A stretch of DNA of 12,919 nucleotides, taken from contig JAJXZZ010000035.1 of NCBI GenBank assembly GCA_021779795.1, forward strand, positions 1 through 12,919. The letters run 5' to 3'. Both the position numbers and the translations under genes were made by a program. The stretch comes from Acidobacteriota bacterium. GTDB lineage: Bacteria > Acidobacteriota > Vicinamibacteria > Vicinamibacterales > Fen-181. The notes beneath the pieces are model-generated. The model was not told the origin of the DNA, did no database searches, and worked only from the letters and a program-made list of their open reading frames with translations. Below, one piece after another: positions 1-7,502 of this stretch (position 1 is its first letter; each line of letters begins with the position of its first letter).

Positions 1-971
1 CGCAGCGCGGCCACCGTCTGCACCGTCACGCCGGCCCGGCGGGCGGCGTCGATCATCACGGCGTCGGAGGCCGTGACGACCGGCCCGGCCCCGAGGCGCC
101 CGAACGCGCCCCTCGGGTCGGCGTCGCGCGCCGGCTCGCCGCGGCTCAGGAGCACGACCCGGTCGGGCTGGACCTCGCGGGCGAGCCGCGCCAGGCCGCG
201 GTCGCCGAACAGCCCCTGCGTCGTCCAGGCCACGGTGACGGTGCCCGTGATCGCGGGCGGCCGGCTGGCATCCGCCGGGCCCAGCATGTCCACGAGCGCA
301 AGGGCCGCGCCTCTCGCCTGGGCGTCCACGCCGGCCGTGCGTCCGCCGGCCAGGGGTTGGACGCGGTTGCGCAGGGCGACGGTGTCGAGCAGGCGGATGC
401 CCAGCCGCTCCACCTCCGCCCGCGACCTCGCGCCGACGTCCACGAAGACGTCGTCGAGGCTGCGCACGGCCTTCGACTGGTCGCGGCCGCGCTGCAGGTG
501 GGTGGAGGCGGTGGCGACGACGCCGGGCACGTACGCCGGCTTCGCCGCGGCCGGCCGCCCCGGCGCGGCGCGGAGCGCGGCCGCGACGCCGGAGGTGCGG
601 ATGAGGACCGGCTGGCCGTAGACGAACTGGTCGAACAGCCGGAACGACGCCCCGGTCGTCAGCCTCGCCAGCCGCAGGTACCCGTCGTCGGTGATGCCCG
701 AAACGAGGTACCCGTCCTCGTCGATGCTGGCCGCCACGAGCACGTGCGGCTGCCCGTGGCCGAACGACAGCACGAGGTTGCCCGGCTCGTCCACCGTCGG
801 GTGCGCCCACTTCGGCAGCAGGCGGGCGATGGCGGCGCGGGCGTCGTCTTCTCGGCCCGACACCGCCTGCGCGCGGATCAGGAGTTCGAGGCGGCCGTCG
901 GCCGCGCGCGCCAGCGCGGGGGCCGCGAGTGCCATAATCGTGACAAGGGCCAGGCAACGACGGATGGTCAT
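1..971 (-). CDS. Exported M42-family aminopeptidase homologue with degenerate active site (3' end outside window)
   Basis: About 323 residues are visible with no stop codon; the C-terminus lies beyond base 1. Residues 1-24 look like a Sec signal peptide (basic MTIRR, hydrophobic core, ALARA). The rest follows the M42 (FrvX/PepA/TET) plan: an ITDDGYLRL motif at 93-101, an FVDVGARSRAEVERLGI stretch at 176-192, and GVDAQARG at 214-221, where M42 enzymes carry a metal-bridging Asp (D216 is kept). Several other signatures are changed. The AHMDE-type motif reads ASIDE (His to Ser82). The catalytic/metal Glu-Glu of the QEEVG-type motif reads Q-G-L-F-G (G253, L254). The following Asp-containing strand reads LLSRGE. 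Family consensus is from memory. M42 enzymes are usually cytoplasmic, so an exported version lacking its glutamates suggests a non-catalytic binding or scaffold role (inference). The start is supported by GGAG at 981-984, 9 nt upstream. It is divergent from dsbD. Confidence 0.75.
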   Translation of the reverse strand, partial: MTIRRCLALVTIMALAAPALARAADGRLELLIRAQAVSGREDDARAAIARLLPKWAHPTVDEPGNLVLSFGHGQPHVLVAASIDEDGYLVSGITDDGYLRLARLTTGASFRLFDQFVYGQPVLIRTSGVAAALRAAPGRPAAAKPAYVPGVVATASTHLQRGRDQSKAVRSLDDVFVDVGARSRAEVERLGIRLLDTVALRNRVQPLAGGRTAGVDAQARGAALALVDMLGPADASRPPAITGTVTVAWTTQGLFGDRGLARLAREVQPDRVVLLSRGEPARDADPRGAFGRLGAGPVVTASDAVMIDAARRAGVTVQTVAAL

Positions 972-1001
972 TGGACGTGTCTCCAAGCAGGTCAGTCGCG
1001 C

Positions 1002-1010
1002 ATCATATCA
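1002..1010 (-). promoter_or_regulatory. Candidate extended -10 promoter element for the M42-like gene
   Basis: On the minus strand this reads TGATATGAT, a TGn extension followed by TATGAT (5 of 6 matches to TATAAT). It lies about 30 nt upstream of the ATG at 971, leaving room for a short leader with the GGAG site. No convincing -35 box is visible at normal spacing, which is tolerated for extended -10 promoters. It sits in the 86-bp gap shared with the divergent dsbD-like gene. Confidence 0.35.
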
Positions 1011-1057
1011 GGATGGGGTGCGTGAAGGCGCAGGGGCAGGGTAGACTGGCGGACACC

Positions 1058-3004
1058 ATGGGATACGCGCGAACGGTGATGGGGCGGGCGGCGGCCGGCG
1101 TCGCGGTGCTGGCGCTCGCGGCGGGCGCCGCGGCGCAGACGAACCCGGTGCAGTGGTCGGCTGCCGCCCCTGCCGGAACGGTCCGCCCCGGCGGGACCGT
1201 GACCGTCGAGGTGACGGCGCAGATGGACGCCGGCTGGCACATCTACGCCCTGGCGCAGCCGCGCCCGCCGATTGCCACGACGATCACCGTGCCGGCGGGT
1301 CAGCCGTTCGCGCTGGCCGGCGAAATCGGGGCCCCGACCCCCCGGAGCGCGTTCGACCAGAGCTTCGACATCGAGACCGTGTTCTACGAGGGCCGGGCCG
1401 TGTTCGCCGTGACGCTCGGCGTGCGGCCCGACGCGCCGCAGGGCCGGACCAACGCCCGCGTGCAGGCGTACTTCCAGGCCTGCAACAGCCAGTTCTGCAT
1501 GCCGCCGCGGGCGGTCACGGTGGAGGTGCCGGTCGAGATCGCCGGCGCGCCTCTTGCCGCCCAGGCCTGGACGGCCGCGGGCCAGGCCGCGACGCCGCCG
1601 GCCACCGCACCCTCGGCCGCGACGCCGGCCGCGGGCCAGGCCGCGGCGCCCCGGCCGTTCACCGCCAGCGGCACGCCGGCCGCCGGGTCGATCTGGTCGT
1701 TCCTGTGGCTGGCCATGACGGTTGGCGCGCTCTCGCTGCTGACGCCGTGCGTCTTCCCGATGGTGCCGATCACCGTGTCCTACTTCACCAAGCACGCCTC
1801 GGGCAGCCGGCGCCGGGCGGTGGGGCAGGCGGTGACCTACATGCTCGGCATCGTCCTGACCTTCACGGCGCTCGGGATGGCGATGGCGCTGGTCGTGGGC
1901 GCGACGAGCCTGAACCGGTTCGCGGCCAACCCCTGGATCAACATCCTCATCACCGTCATCTTCGTCCTGTTCGCGCTCAGCCTGTTCGGCGTCTTCGAGG
2001 TCGGCCTGCCGCCGGCGCTGGTCAACCGGGTGGACGCGCTGACGCGCCGGCAGGGGGGCAGCCAGACGGTGGCGACGCTGCTGATGGGCCTGACCTTCAC
2101 CCTGACCTCGTTCACCTGCACGGCCCCGTTCGTCGGCACGCTGCTCGTCATGGCGGCCGGCGGCGACTGGCAGTGGCCGCTGGCCGGCATGCTGGCCTTC
2201 TCGACCGTCTTCGCGCTGCCGTTCTTCGTCCTCGCGCTCGTGCCGCAGTGGATGGCGTCGCTGCCGAAGTCGGGCGGCTGGCTCAACGTGGTGAAGGTGC
2301 TGATGGCCTTCCTCGAGCTGGCCGCGGCGATGAAGTTCGTCTCGAACGTCGATCTCATCTGGGGCTGGGGGATCTTCACGCACGACGTCGTGCTCGCCAC
2401 CTGGGTGGTGATCTTCGCGCTGATGGCGCTCTACGTGCTGGGGCTGTTCCGCTTCGAGCACGAGGCGCCGGTGGCGCACGTCGGGCTGGGGCGGCTCTCG
2501 GTCGCGATCGTCTGCGGCACGATCGCCATGTGGCTGACGACGGGGCTGGCAGGCAAGCCGCTCGGCGAGCTGGAGGCGTTCCTCCCGCCGCCGCCCGAGT
2601 CGCTGTCGTCGGGCGTCGCGGCGGTGTCGGCCTCGGACGGCCTGCCGTGGATCATGAACGACTACCCGCAGGCGCTGGCGAAGGCGAAGGCGGAGGGGCG
2701 GCGCGTGTTCGTCGATTTCACCGGCTACACCTGCACGAACTGCCGGTGGATGGAGGCGAACATGTTCACCCGGCCCGACGTGCGGCAGGCGCTGTCGTCG
2801 TTCGTGCTCGTGCGGCTCTACACCGACGGCGACGGGGCGATCTTCCAGCGCCAGCAGCGGCTGCAGGAGGAGATGTACCAGACGGTGGCGCTGCCGTTCT
2901 ACGCGGTGGTCAACGCGGACGGCAGCCCCGTGGGCAGCTTTGCCGGCCTGACGCGCGACCCGGCCCAGTTCGTGGCGTTCCTGCGCCGGGCCGGGGCGTC
3001 GTAG
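1058..3004 (+). CDS. dsbD: DsbD-like thiol:disulfide interchange protein
   Basis: A 648-residue inner-membrane protein that passes electrons from cytoplasmic thioredoxin to periplasmic proteins. The ATG at 1058 gives an immediate signal peptide (residues 1-26, ending AAA-QT); in-frame starts at 971 and 1013 would only add a non-hydrophobic leader. Residues about 28-165 form the N-terminal DsbD domain with the pair C142-NSQF-C147. Residues about 166-210 are an Ala/Pro linker. About eight membrane helices follow (214-498), with LLTPCVFPMVPI (C231) in the first and SFTCTAPF (C354) in the fourth, the two membrane redox cysteines. Residues about 530-648 are the thioredoxin-like domain with C559-TN-C562 and a probable cis-proline at P613. 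All six redox cysteines are present, so the protein should be active. It is divergent from the M42-like gene and convergent with the hemerythrin-PAS gene. The ribosome site is weak; TAGACT at 1042-1047 could be a -10 box, implying a very short leader. Confidence 0.93.
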   Translation: MGYARTVMGRAAAGVAVLALAAGAAAQTNPVQWSAAAPAGTVRPGGTVTVEVTAQMDAGWHIYALAQPRPPIATTITVPAGQPFALAGEIGAPTPRSAFDQSFDIETVFYEGRAVFAVTLGVRPDAPQGRTNARVQAYFQACNSQFCMPPRAVTVEVPVEIAGAPLAAQAWTAAGQAATPPATAPSAATPAAGQAAAPRPFTASGTPAAGSIWSFLWLAMTVGALSLLTPCVFPMVPITVSYFTKHASGSRRRAVGQAVTYMLGIVLTFTALGMAMALVVGATSLNRFAANPWINILITVIFVLFALSLFGVFEVGLPPALVNRVDALTRRQGGSQTVATLLMGLTFTLTSFTCTAPFVGTLLVMAAGGDWQWPLAGMLAFSTVFALPFFVLALVPQWMASLPKSGGWLNVVKVLMAFLELAAAMKFVSNVDLIWGWGIFTHDVVLATWVVIFALMALYVLGLFRFEHEAPVAHVGLGRLSVAIVCGTIAMWLTTGLAGKPLGELEAFLPPPPESLSSGVAAVSASDGLPWIMNDYPQALAKAKAEGRRVFVDFTGYTCTNCRWMEANMFTRPDVRQALSSFVLVRLYTDGDGAIFQRQQRLQEEMYQTVALPFYAVVNADGSPVGSFAGLTRDPAQFVAFLRRAGAS

Positions 3005-3050
3005 ACCCGGAGCTCACCTGCGCTGAGAGGTTCGCTCCGCTGTCGGCTCG

Positions 3051-3106
3051 GGGATCAGGGCTCAGGGAACAAGGCTCAGGGCTCAAGGCTCAGGGCTCAG
3101 GGCTCA
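3051..3106. repeat. Tandem heptamer array, 8 units of RGGCTCA-type
   Basis: Eight units of exactly 7 bp fill these 56 bases with no insertions or deletions: GGGATCA, GGGCTCA, GGGAACA, AGGCTCA, GGGCTCA, AGGCTCA, GGGCTCA, GGGCTCA. Four units match GGGCTCA exactly; the others differ at one or two positions. The array lies in the 149-bp gap between two convergent genes (stops at 3004 and 3154), after both coding regions. It has no dyad symmetry, so it is not a hairpin terminator. Slipped-strand expansion is the simplest origin; no function is known to me. Confidence 0.85.
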
Positions 3107-3153
3107 CGCGAAGCACGGCTCGACCCCGGCCCCTGCGGCCTCCTGCGCGGACG

Positions 3154-4101
3154 TCACTCTTCCGCGAGCAGGCGGCGCTCGCCGCTGAGCGCCCGGATGC
3201 GGGTCGCGTCCTGCACGACCTCGAGGGCGCCGAGGTACTCGCCCTTCGCGTCGCGCACCGGGAAGTAGCGGATGTGCACGAAGCGTCCGCCCATCTCGAT
3301 CCAGAACTCGGCCACCGACCGGCGGCCCGCCTTGAAGTCGGCGAGGATCCGGTTGACCAGGTGCACGCTCTTCTCCGGGTGGCAGTTCTGCACCGCCATG
3401 CCGATGACGCCGCGGGTGCGCGGGAAGATCTTCTCGCCGTTCTCGTGCGAGAAGTAGCGCACGCGGTCGTCCTTGTCCACGAACGACAGCTCGACCGGCA
3501 GCGTGTTCAGGATCGCCGCCATGACGTCGCGCTCCACGCCGAAGGAGAGGTCCTCGACGCCGCCCCCGGTGATGACCCGCTCGGCCAGCGCGTAGTAGCG
3601 GGCGCGCGTGTCGGGGCCGAGCGCGGCCTCGGTCGCCGCGATGCCCGCGAGGACCGCCTCGCCGTCGGCGGCCGTCATGACGCGGCGGGCCATCGGGTAG
3701 AGGATGTCGTTCTCCTTCCAGTAGTGGTTCTTGAGCAGCGTCGCGTACTCGTCGAACGCCTGGCGCAGCGGCTCGAGCGCGTCGGCGCGGCCCGCGGCGC
3801 ACGCCTCGACGAGCTCGAGCAGGCGCGGCTGCAGGGCGCGGCTCTGCTCGTGCTCGGCGAGCATGACGGCCAGCGGCCCGCCCTGGCGCGGGATGCCGCG
3901 GCGCTCGATGAGCGGGAAGAGATGGTTCTCCTCCTTCTTGTTGTGGCAGCCGTCCACGTATTCGCCGAAGTAGCGGGCCGCATTCCGCAGCAGTTCGGCC
4001 GAAGGCGCCGCCGGACCCGCGAGCGCGAGCGCGACGGCGTCGAGGACCTGCTCGGTCGTCTGGTGATCGGTCATCAGCAGGTCTGACCAGGACTCGGACA
4101 T
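3154..4101 (-). CDS. Hemerythrin-like HHE domain plus PAS (DUF438-type) sensor protein
   Basis: A 315-residue soluble protein with no signal peptide or membrane helix. Residues about 8-145 are a hemerythrin/HHE four-helix domain with a full set of di-iron ligand candidates: H13, H53-x3-E57, H84 and H126-x3-E130. H60 is also in the conserved ENHLFP stretch. Residues about 198-302 are a PAS domain of the kind found with DUF438 (NCHPEKSVHLVNRIL around 239-252, then EFWIEMGGRF). Such proteins are usually read as O2, NO or redox sensors. No kinase, DNA-binding or cyclase domain is attached, so any output must go through a partner. The start was chosen at the second of two adjacent ATGs because GGAGG lies 5 nt upstream; a longer frame to 4179 lacks such a site. 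The divergently transcribed hybrid kinase is the obvious candidate partner (inference). Confidence 0.88.
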   Translation of the reverse strand: MSESWSDLLMTDHQTTEQVLDAVALALAGPAAPSAELLRNAARYFGEYVDGCHNKKEENHLFPLIERRGIPRQGGPLAVMLAEHEQSRALQPRLLELVEACAAGRADALEPLRQAFDEYATLLKNHYWKENDILYPMARRVMTAADGEAVLAGIAATEAALGPDTRARYYALAERVITGGGVEDLSFGVERDVMAAILNTLPVELSFVDKDDRVRYFSHENGEKIFPRTRGVIGMAVQNCHPEKSVHLVNRILADFKAGRRSVAEFWIEMGGRFVHIRYFPVRDAKGEYLGALEVVQDATRIRALSGERRLLAEE

Positions 4102-4106
4102 CATGC

Positions 4107-4111
4107 CCTCC
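4107..4111 (-). promoter_or_regulatory. Shine-Dalgarno site fixing the start of the hemerythrin-PAS gene
   Basis: The minus strand reads GGAGG, followed by 5 nt and the ATG at 4101-4099. The ATG immediately before it (4104-4102) would be only 2 nt from this site, so the second ATG is preferred. Confidence 0.7.
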
Positions 4112-4136
4112 GGAAACCGGTAATGTACTTCCCCCA

Positions 4137-4170
4137 TTGTCGCCCGCGCGGGCCTTCCGTCTATTATGAT
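4137..4170 (+). promoter_or_regulatory. Candidate promoter for the hybrid histidine kinase
   Basis: TTGTCG at 4137-4142 is followed 19 nt later by TATTAT at 4162-4167, overlapping TATGAT at 4165-4170. This is the only A/T-rich island in the 167-bp divergent region. The complementary strand of the same island gives CATAAT (positions 4168-4163), so the hemerythrin-PAS gene could fire from here too. The 19-nt spacing is slightly long, so this is tentative. Confidence 0.35.
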
Positions 4171-4268
4171 CCAGCGCATAAGTACGAGTCGTGCGGCCCC
4201 CGGGCGGACCGGGCGCGGCGGCTCTTCGGGCGGGCGGCGGCGACGCCGGCCCGCTCTCGCGAGACGGC

Positions 4269-7166
4269 ATGGCGAACGCGCGCTCGAGCGTGGCGGACTG
4301 GTGGCGCGGCTGGGCGGGGCCGCGGGGCGTGGCGGCCCTGGCCGCCCTGCTGTCCGGCGCCCTGTTCCTGGCGGCCTGGACCCAGGCCGGCCGCTGGCGG
4401 GACGCCAGCGAGCTGCAGCGGGTCCGCGACGACGTGCGCGTCGCGCTCAGCGTCCGGAGCAACGCGCTCGTTTCGGCGCTCGAGCGCCGGATCGCGCTGT
4501 TCGACGGCCTCCACGCCTACGTCGAGCTGCGGCTCAGGTCGCCCGACTTCGCCGACCGGTTCACGACCTTCGCCTCGCGCGTCCGGACCACGGTGCCCGG
4601 CGTCAGGGACATCGCGCTGGCGCGCGGCAAGGCCTACGAGATCGTCATTCCCCCCGCGGGCCGCGCGCGAACGCCCGGCGACGACCCGCTGCACGACCCC
4701 CGGCCGGACGTGCGGGCCGACACCCGTCGGGCCCTCGACGGGGACGCCCTCGTCCTCAGCGGGCCGGCGGACTTCGCCCGCGGGGACCTCGTCCTGGTCG
4801 TCAGGCGCGCCGTGCACGTCGAGGGCCGGACCTGGGGGCTGCTGGCCGCCGTCCTCGACTTCCAGCCGATCCTGGACGAGGCGGGGCTCTCGTCCAGTCG
4901 CGGCGGCCTGTTGATCGCCGTCCGCCGCGGCAGGGAAGGGCGCCTGGTCGGGCCCGCGGAGGCGTTTCAGGGGAACCCCGTCCGCCAGGCCATCGACCTG
5001 CCCGACGGGCCGTGGGAGATGGCCGGCCGGCCCGAGGACGGCTGGGGCGCCGCGCTCCGGCCCTCCCGCCACCTGTGGCTCGTGTCGGGCATCGTCCTGA
5101 GCCTGGTGCCGATGACCCTGGTCTTCGTGCTGGCCTGGCGGCAGCGCGTGCGCAGCCAGTACCAGGCGAGGACCGAGGCACTGGTCGAGGAGCGCACGGC
5201 CGCGCTGGCGCGCACGTCGGTGATCGTCGCCAACAGCCCGGTCATCCTCGTGCGCTGGCTGCCGGGCGAGAACTGGCCGGTCGACTACGTGTCCGACAAC
5301 ATCGCCCAGTTCGGCTACTCGGCCGACGACTTCCTGTCGGGCCGCCTGAGCTGGGCGGACATCCTGCTGCCCGAGGACCTCGACCGCATCAGGGCCGAGG
5401 CGGCCCGCGACCGGCAGGCCGGCGTCCGCCGCACGCGCCAGGAGTACCGCATCCTCACCGCCGACGGCGCCGTGCGGTGGATGGAGGACCGCACCGCGTT
5501 CGTCGAGGGATCCGGCGGCCAGCCGATCCACCAGGGCATCCTCATCGACATCACCGAGCGCAAGCAGCGCGAGCAGGCGCAGGAGGAGGCCGAGCGCCGC
5601 CTGCGCGGCATCTTCGAGCGCGTGCAACTGGCCGCCGTCATGACCGACGCCGACGGGCGCGTGACCTTCTGCAACAGCTTCCTGCTGGGCCTGACCGGGT
5701 GGGGCCGCGACGAGGTCCTCGGCGCCGACTGGTTCGACACCTTCGTGCCCGAGCCCGAGCGCGGCGAGGTGCGTCGCTGGTTCCGGAGCGCCCTGGCGAG
5801 CGGGGCGCCCGGGGGCAGCCACGAGTACCCGATCGTCACCCGCGGCGGGGCGCGGCGCGTGATGTCCTGGGACCACACGCGCATCCGCGGCGCCGCGGGC
5901 GAGGCGGCCGGCATGGCCAGCTTCGGCCGCGACCTCACCGACCAGCGCCAGCTCGAGGCGCAGTACCTGCAGTCGCAGAAGATGGAGGCCGTCGGCCAGC
6001 TCGCCGGCGGGATCGCCCACGACTTCAACAACCTGCTGCAGGTCATCTCGGGCTTCGCCGGCCTCGCGCTCGACGACCTGCCCGAGGGAGCGCCCGCCCG
6101 CCGCGAGATCCTCGAAGTCGAGCGGGCGGCCGGGCGCGCGACCTCGCTCGTGCGCCAGCTGCTCGCCTTCAGCCGGCGGCAGCCGACCGAGCGCCGGGTC
6201 GTGGACCTCAACGAGGCGGTGGCGTCGCTGATGACGATGCTGCGGCGCGTCATCGGCGAGCACATCGACCTCCACTTCGCGCCGGGCGCCGACGTCCCGT
6301 TCGTCGAGGCCGACCTCGCCCAGATCGAGCAGGTGCTGGTCAACCTCTCGGTCAACGCGCGCGACGCGATGCCCGGCGGCGGCCGCCTCACGATCGCCAC
6401 CGCGCTGGCCGCGCTCGGCCCCGAGTTCGTCGAGCGCCATCCGTGGGCCCGGCCGGGCCGATTCGTCGTGCTGACCGTGTCGGACACCGGCCCGGGGATC
6501 CCGCCCGCCGTCCTCGCGCACATCTTCGAGCCGTTCTTCACGACCAAGGACGTCGGCAAGGGGTCGGGGCTCGGCCTGGCGACCGTCTACGGCATCGTCA
6601 AGCAGCACGACGGGATGATCGACGTCGCCACGGGCCCCGAGTCGGGCACGGCGTTCATGGTCTACCTGCCCGCGGAGACCGGCACGGCGGCGCCGGCCGA
6701 GCCCGCGCGCGCGCAGGCCGCGGGCGGTCCCGGCGGCGAAACGATCCTCGTCGCCGAGGACGACGCGCTGGTGCGCGCCCTGGCGGTCCGGGTGCTCGAG
6801 CAGGCCGGGTTCGAGGTGCTGGCGGCCAGGGACGGCGCCGAGGCCATCGGGCTCGTGGAATCGCGCGGCGCGGAGATCGACCTGGCGCTGGTCGACCTGG
6901 TGATGCCGAAGGTCAGCGGGCCGCAGGTGCGGCGGCGCATCCGCGAACTCCATCCCTCGATGGCGGTCGTCTACTGCAGCGGTTACAGCCGCTCCACGGC
7001 GGGCGGCGGCGCCGACGAGGCGGCGGAGGAGGGGACCTGCCTGCTCATGAAGCCCTACACGCGCGCCGCCCTCCTCGACTGCGTGCGCGCCGCGCTCGCG
7101 CCCCGCGGACCGGCCCGCGTACAATCGGCGGAGGAGACACTCTTCGGAAGGGAGCGACGCCGATGA
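4269..7166 (+). CDS. Membrane hybrid sensor histidine kinase (CHASE-like, 2 PAS, HisKA, HATPase_c, REC)
   Basis: A 965-residue inner-membrane sensor kinase with a fused receiver. TM1 is about 21-39. An extracytoplasmic CHASE-like domain (about 60-265) ends with the W-x(8-10)-GW pattern often seen before the second membrane helix (about 269-289). After a short coiled linker come two PAS domains (about 316-430 and 442-564). The HisKA H-box is GGIAHDFNNLL with H584. The ATPase has the N-box NLSVNARD (about 692-699), G1 DTGPGIP (D739), F-box IFEPFFTTK and G2 GKGSGLGLA. The C-terminal receiver has AEDD (D831, D832), phospho-acceptor D876 in VDLVMP, S904 and K928. All catalytic residues are intact. 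No output domain is fused, so a separate response regulator or phosphotransfer protein is needed. A GTG at 4191 in the same frame would add 26 Pro/Gly/Ala-rich residues before TM1; the ATG at 4269 is preferred, though its ribosome site is weak. It is divergent from the hemerythrin-PAS gene. Confidence 0.92.
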   Translation: MANARSSVADWWRGWAGPRGVAALAALLSGALFLAAWTQAGRWRDASELQRVRDDVRVALSVRSNALVSALERRIALFDGLHAYVELRLRSPDFADRFTTFASRVRTTVPGVRDIALARGKAYEIVIPPAGRARTPGDDPLHDPRPDVRADTRRALDGDALVLSGPADFARGDLVLVVRRAVHVEGRTWGLLAAVLDFQPILDEAGLSSSRGGLLIAVRRGREGRLVGPAEAFQGNPVRQAIDLPDGPWEMAGRPEDGWGAALRPSRHLWLVSGIVLSLVPMTLVFVLAWRQRVRSQYQARTEALVEERTAALARTSVIVANSPVILVRWLPGENWPVDYVSDNIAQFGYSADDFLSGRLSWADILLPEDLDRIRAEAARDRQAGVRRTRQEYRILTADGAVRWMEDRTAFVEGSGGQPIHQGILIDITERKQREQAQEEAERRLRGIFERVQLAAVMTDADGRVTFCNSFLLGLTGWGRDEVLGADWFDTFVPEPERGEVRRWFRSALASGAPGGSHEYPIVTRGGARRVMSWDHTRIRGAAGEAAGMASFGRDLTDQRQLEAQYLQSQKMEAVGQLAGGIAHDFNNLLQVISGFAGLALDDLPEGAPARREILEVERAAGRATSLVRQLLAFSRRQPTERRVVDLNEAVASLMTMLRRVIGEHIDLHFAPGADVPFVEADLAQIEQVLVNLSVNARDAMPGGGRLTIATALAALGPEFVERHPWARPGRFVVLTVSDTGPGIPPAVLAHIFEPFFTTKDVGKGSGLGLATVYGIVKQHDGMIDVATGPESGTAFMVYLPAETGTAAPAEPARAQAAGGPGGETILVAEDDALVRALAVRVLEQAGFEVLAARDGAEAIGLVESRGAEIDLALVDLVMPKVSGPQVRRRIRELHPSMAVVYCSGYSRSTAGGGADEAAEEGTCLLMKPYTRAALLDCVRAALAPRGPARVQSAEETLFGRERRR
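7120..7125 (+). promoter_or_regulatory. Possible internal -10 box for the thiamine-binding protein gene
   Basis: TACAAT lies inside the last codons of the kinase gene, 37 nt upstream of the next ATG, in otherwise very GC-rich DNA. No -35 box is visible. It could let the small downstream gene be transcribed independently; weak evidence. Confidence 0.22.
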
Positions 7167-7459
7167 AGGTCCTGGTCGATCTGTCCGTCGTGCCGATGGG
7201 CGTGGGGACTTCGCTGTCGGGTTACGTGGCCGCGTGCGAGCGGGTCATCGGGGAGGCGGGGCTGTCGCACCGCCTCCACGCGTTCGGCACCAACATCGAG
7301 GGGGAATGGGACGACGTCTTCGCGGCGGTCAAGCGGTGCCACGAAGTCCTGCACGGCATGGGCGCCCCGCGCGTGCACACCAGCATCGTCGTCGGCACGC
7401 GGACCGACCGCCCGCAGTCGCTCGACGACAAGGTGCAGAGCGTCCAGGCGAAGGTGTGA
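7163..7459 (+). CDS. MTH1187-family (UPF0045/DUF77) thiamine-binding protein
   Basis: A 98-residue soluble protein with the whole family pattern: a first strand ending VVPMG and then GTSLSGYV, GTNIEGEWDDV (42-52), a CHE-containing helix (59-61), RVHTSIVVGTRTD (70-82), and a C-terminal KVQSVQ. Structurally studied members form ferredoxin-like tetramers and bind thiamine or related compounds; the physiological role is poorly defined. The ATG overlaps the kinase stop in an ATGA junction, so the two are likely co-transcribed and translationally coupled. It also has its own GGGAG site at 7150-7154, 8 nt upstream. It does not sit with thiamine synthesis or uptake genes, so its role here is open. 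Confidence 0.9.
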   Translation: MKVLVDLSVVPMGVGTSLSGYVAACERVIGEAGLSHRLHAFGTNIEGEWDDVFAAVKRCHEVLHGMGAPRVHTSIVVGTRTDRPQSLDDKVQSVQAKV

Positions 7460-7463
7460 AGGG

Positions 7464-7493
7464 AGGGGGCGCGGCCGGCCGGCCGCGCCCCCT
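7464..7493. terminator. Perfect 30-bp palindrome between convergent genes, probable bidirectional terminator
   Basis: The sequence is a perfect inverted repeat centred between 7478 and 7479. It begins AGGGGGCGCGGCC and ends with its exact complement, so RNA from either strand could form a stem of about 13 bp with a 4-nt loop. It occupies nearly all of the 43-bp gap between two convergent stop codons. There is no T-tract on either side, so it may halt transcription only by structure or together with Rho. Confidence 0.7.
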
Positions 7494-7502
7494 GGAACCC
7501 GC

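Noticed and set aside
3051..3106. CRISPR array or terminator
   Set aside because: Repeats are directly tandem 7-bp units with no spacers and no dyad symmetry.
1153..4086. A long plus-strand open frame running through dsbD and the hemerythrin-PAS gene
   Set aside because: It crosses two convergent genes out of frame and the heptamer repeats, with an Arg/Gly/Ala-rich composition and no recognisable motifs.
4191..4268. GTG at 4191 as the kinase start
   Set aside because: It would add a Pro/Gly/Ala-rich stretch with no ribosome site. The ATG at 4269 places the membrane helix near the N-terminus as usual. Not excluded, only less likely.
4164..7124. A very long open frame on the minus strand opposite the hybrid kinase
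   Set aside because: It is a by-product of the third-position GC bias of the kinase gene. Its translation is Arg/Gly/Ala/His-rich low-complexity protein without domains, while the plus strand has a complete kinase.
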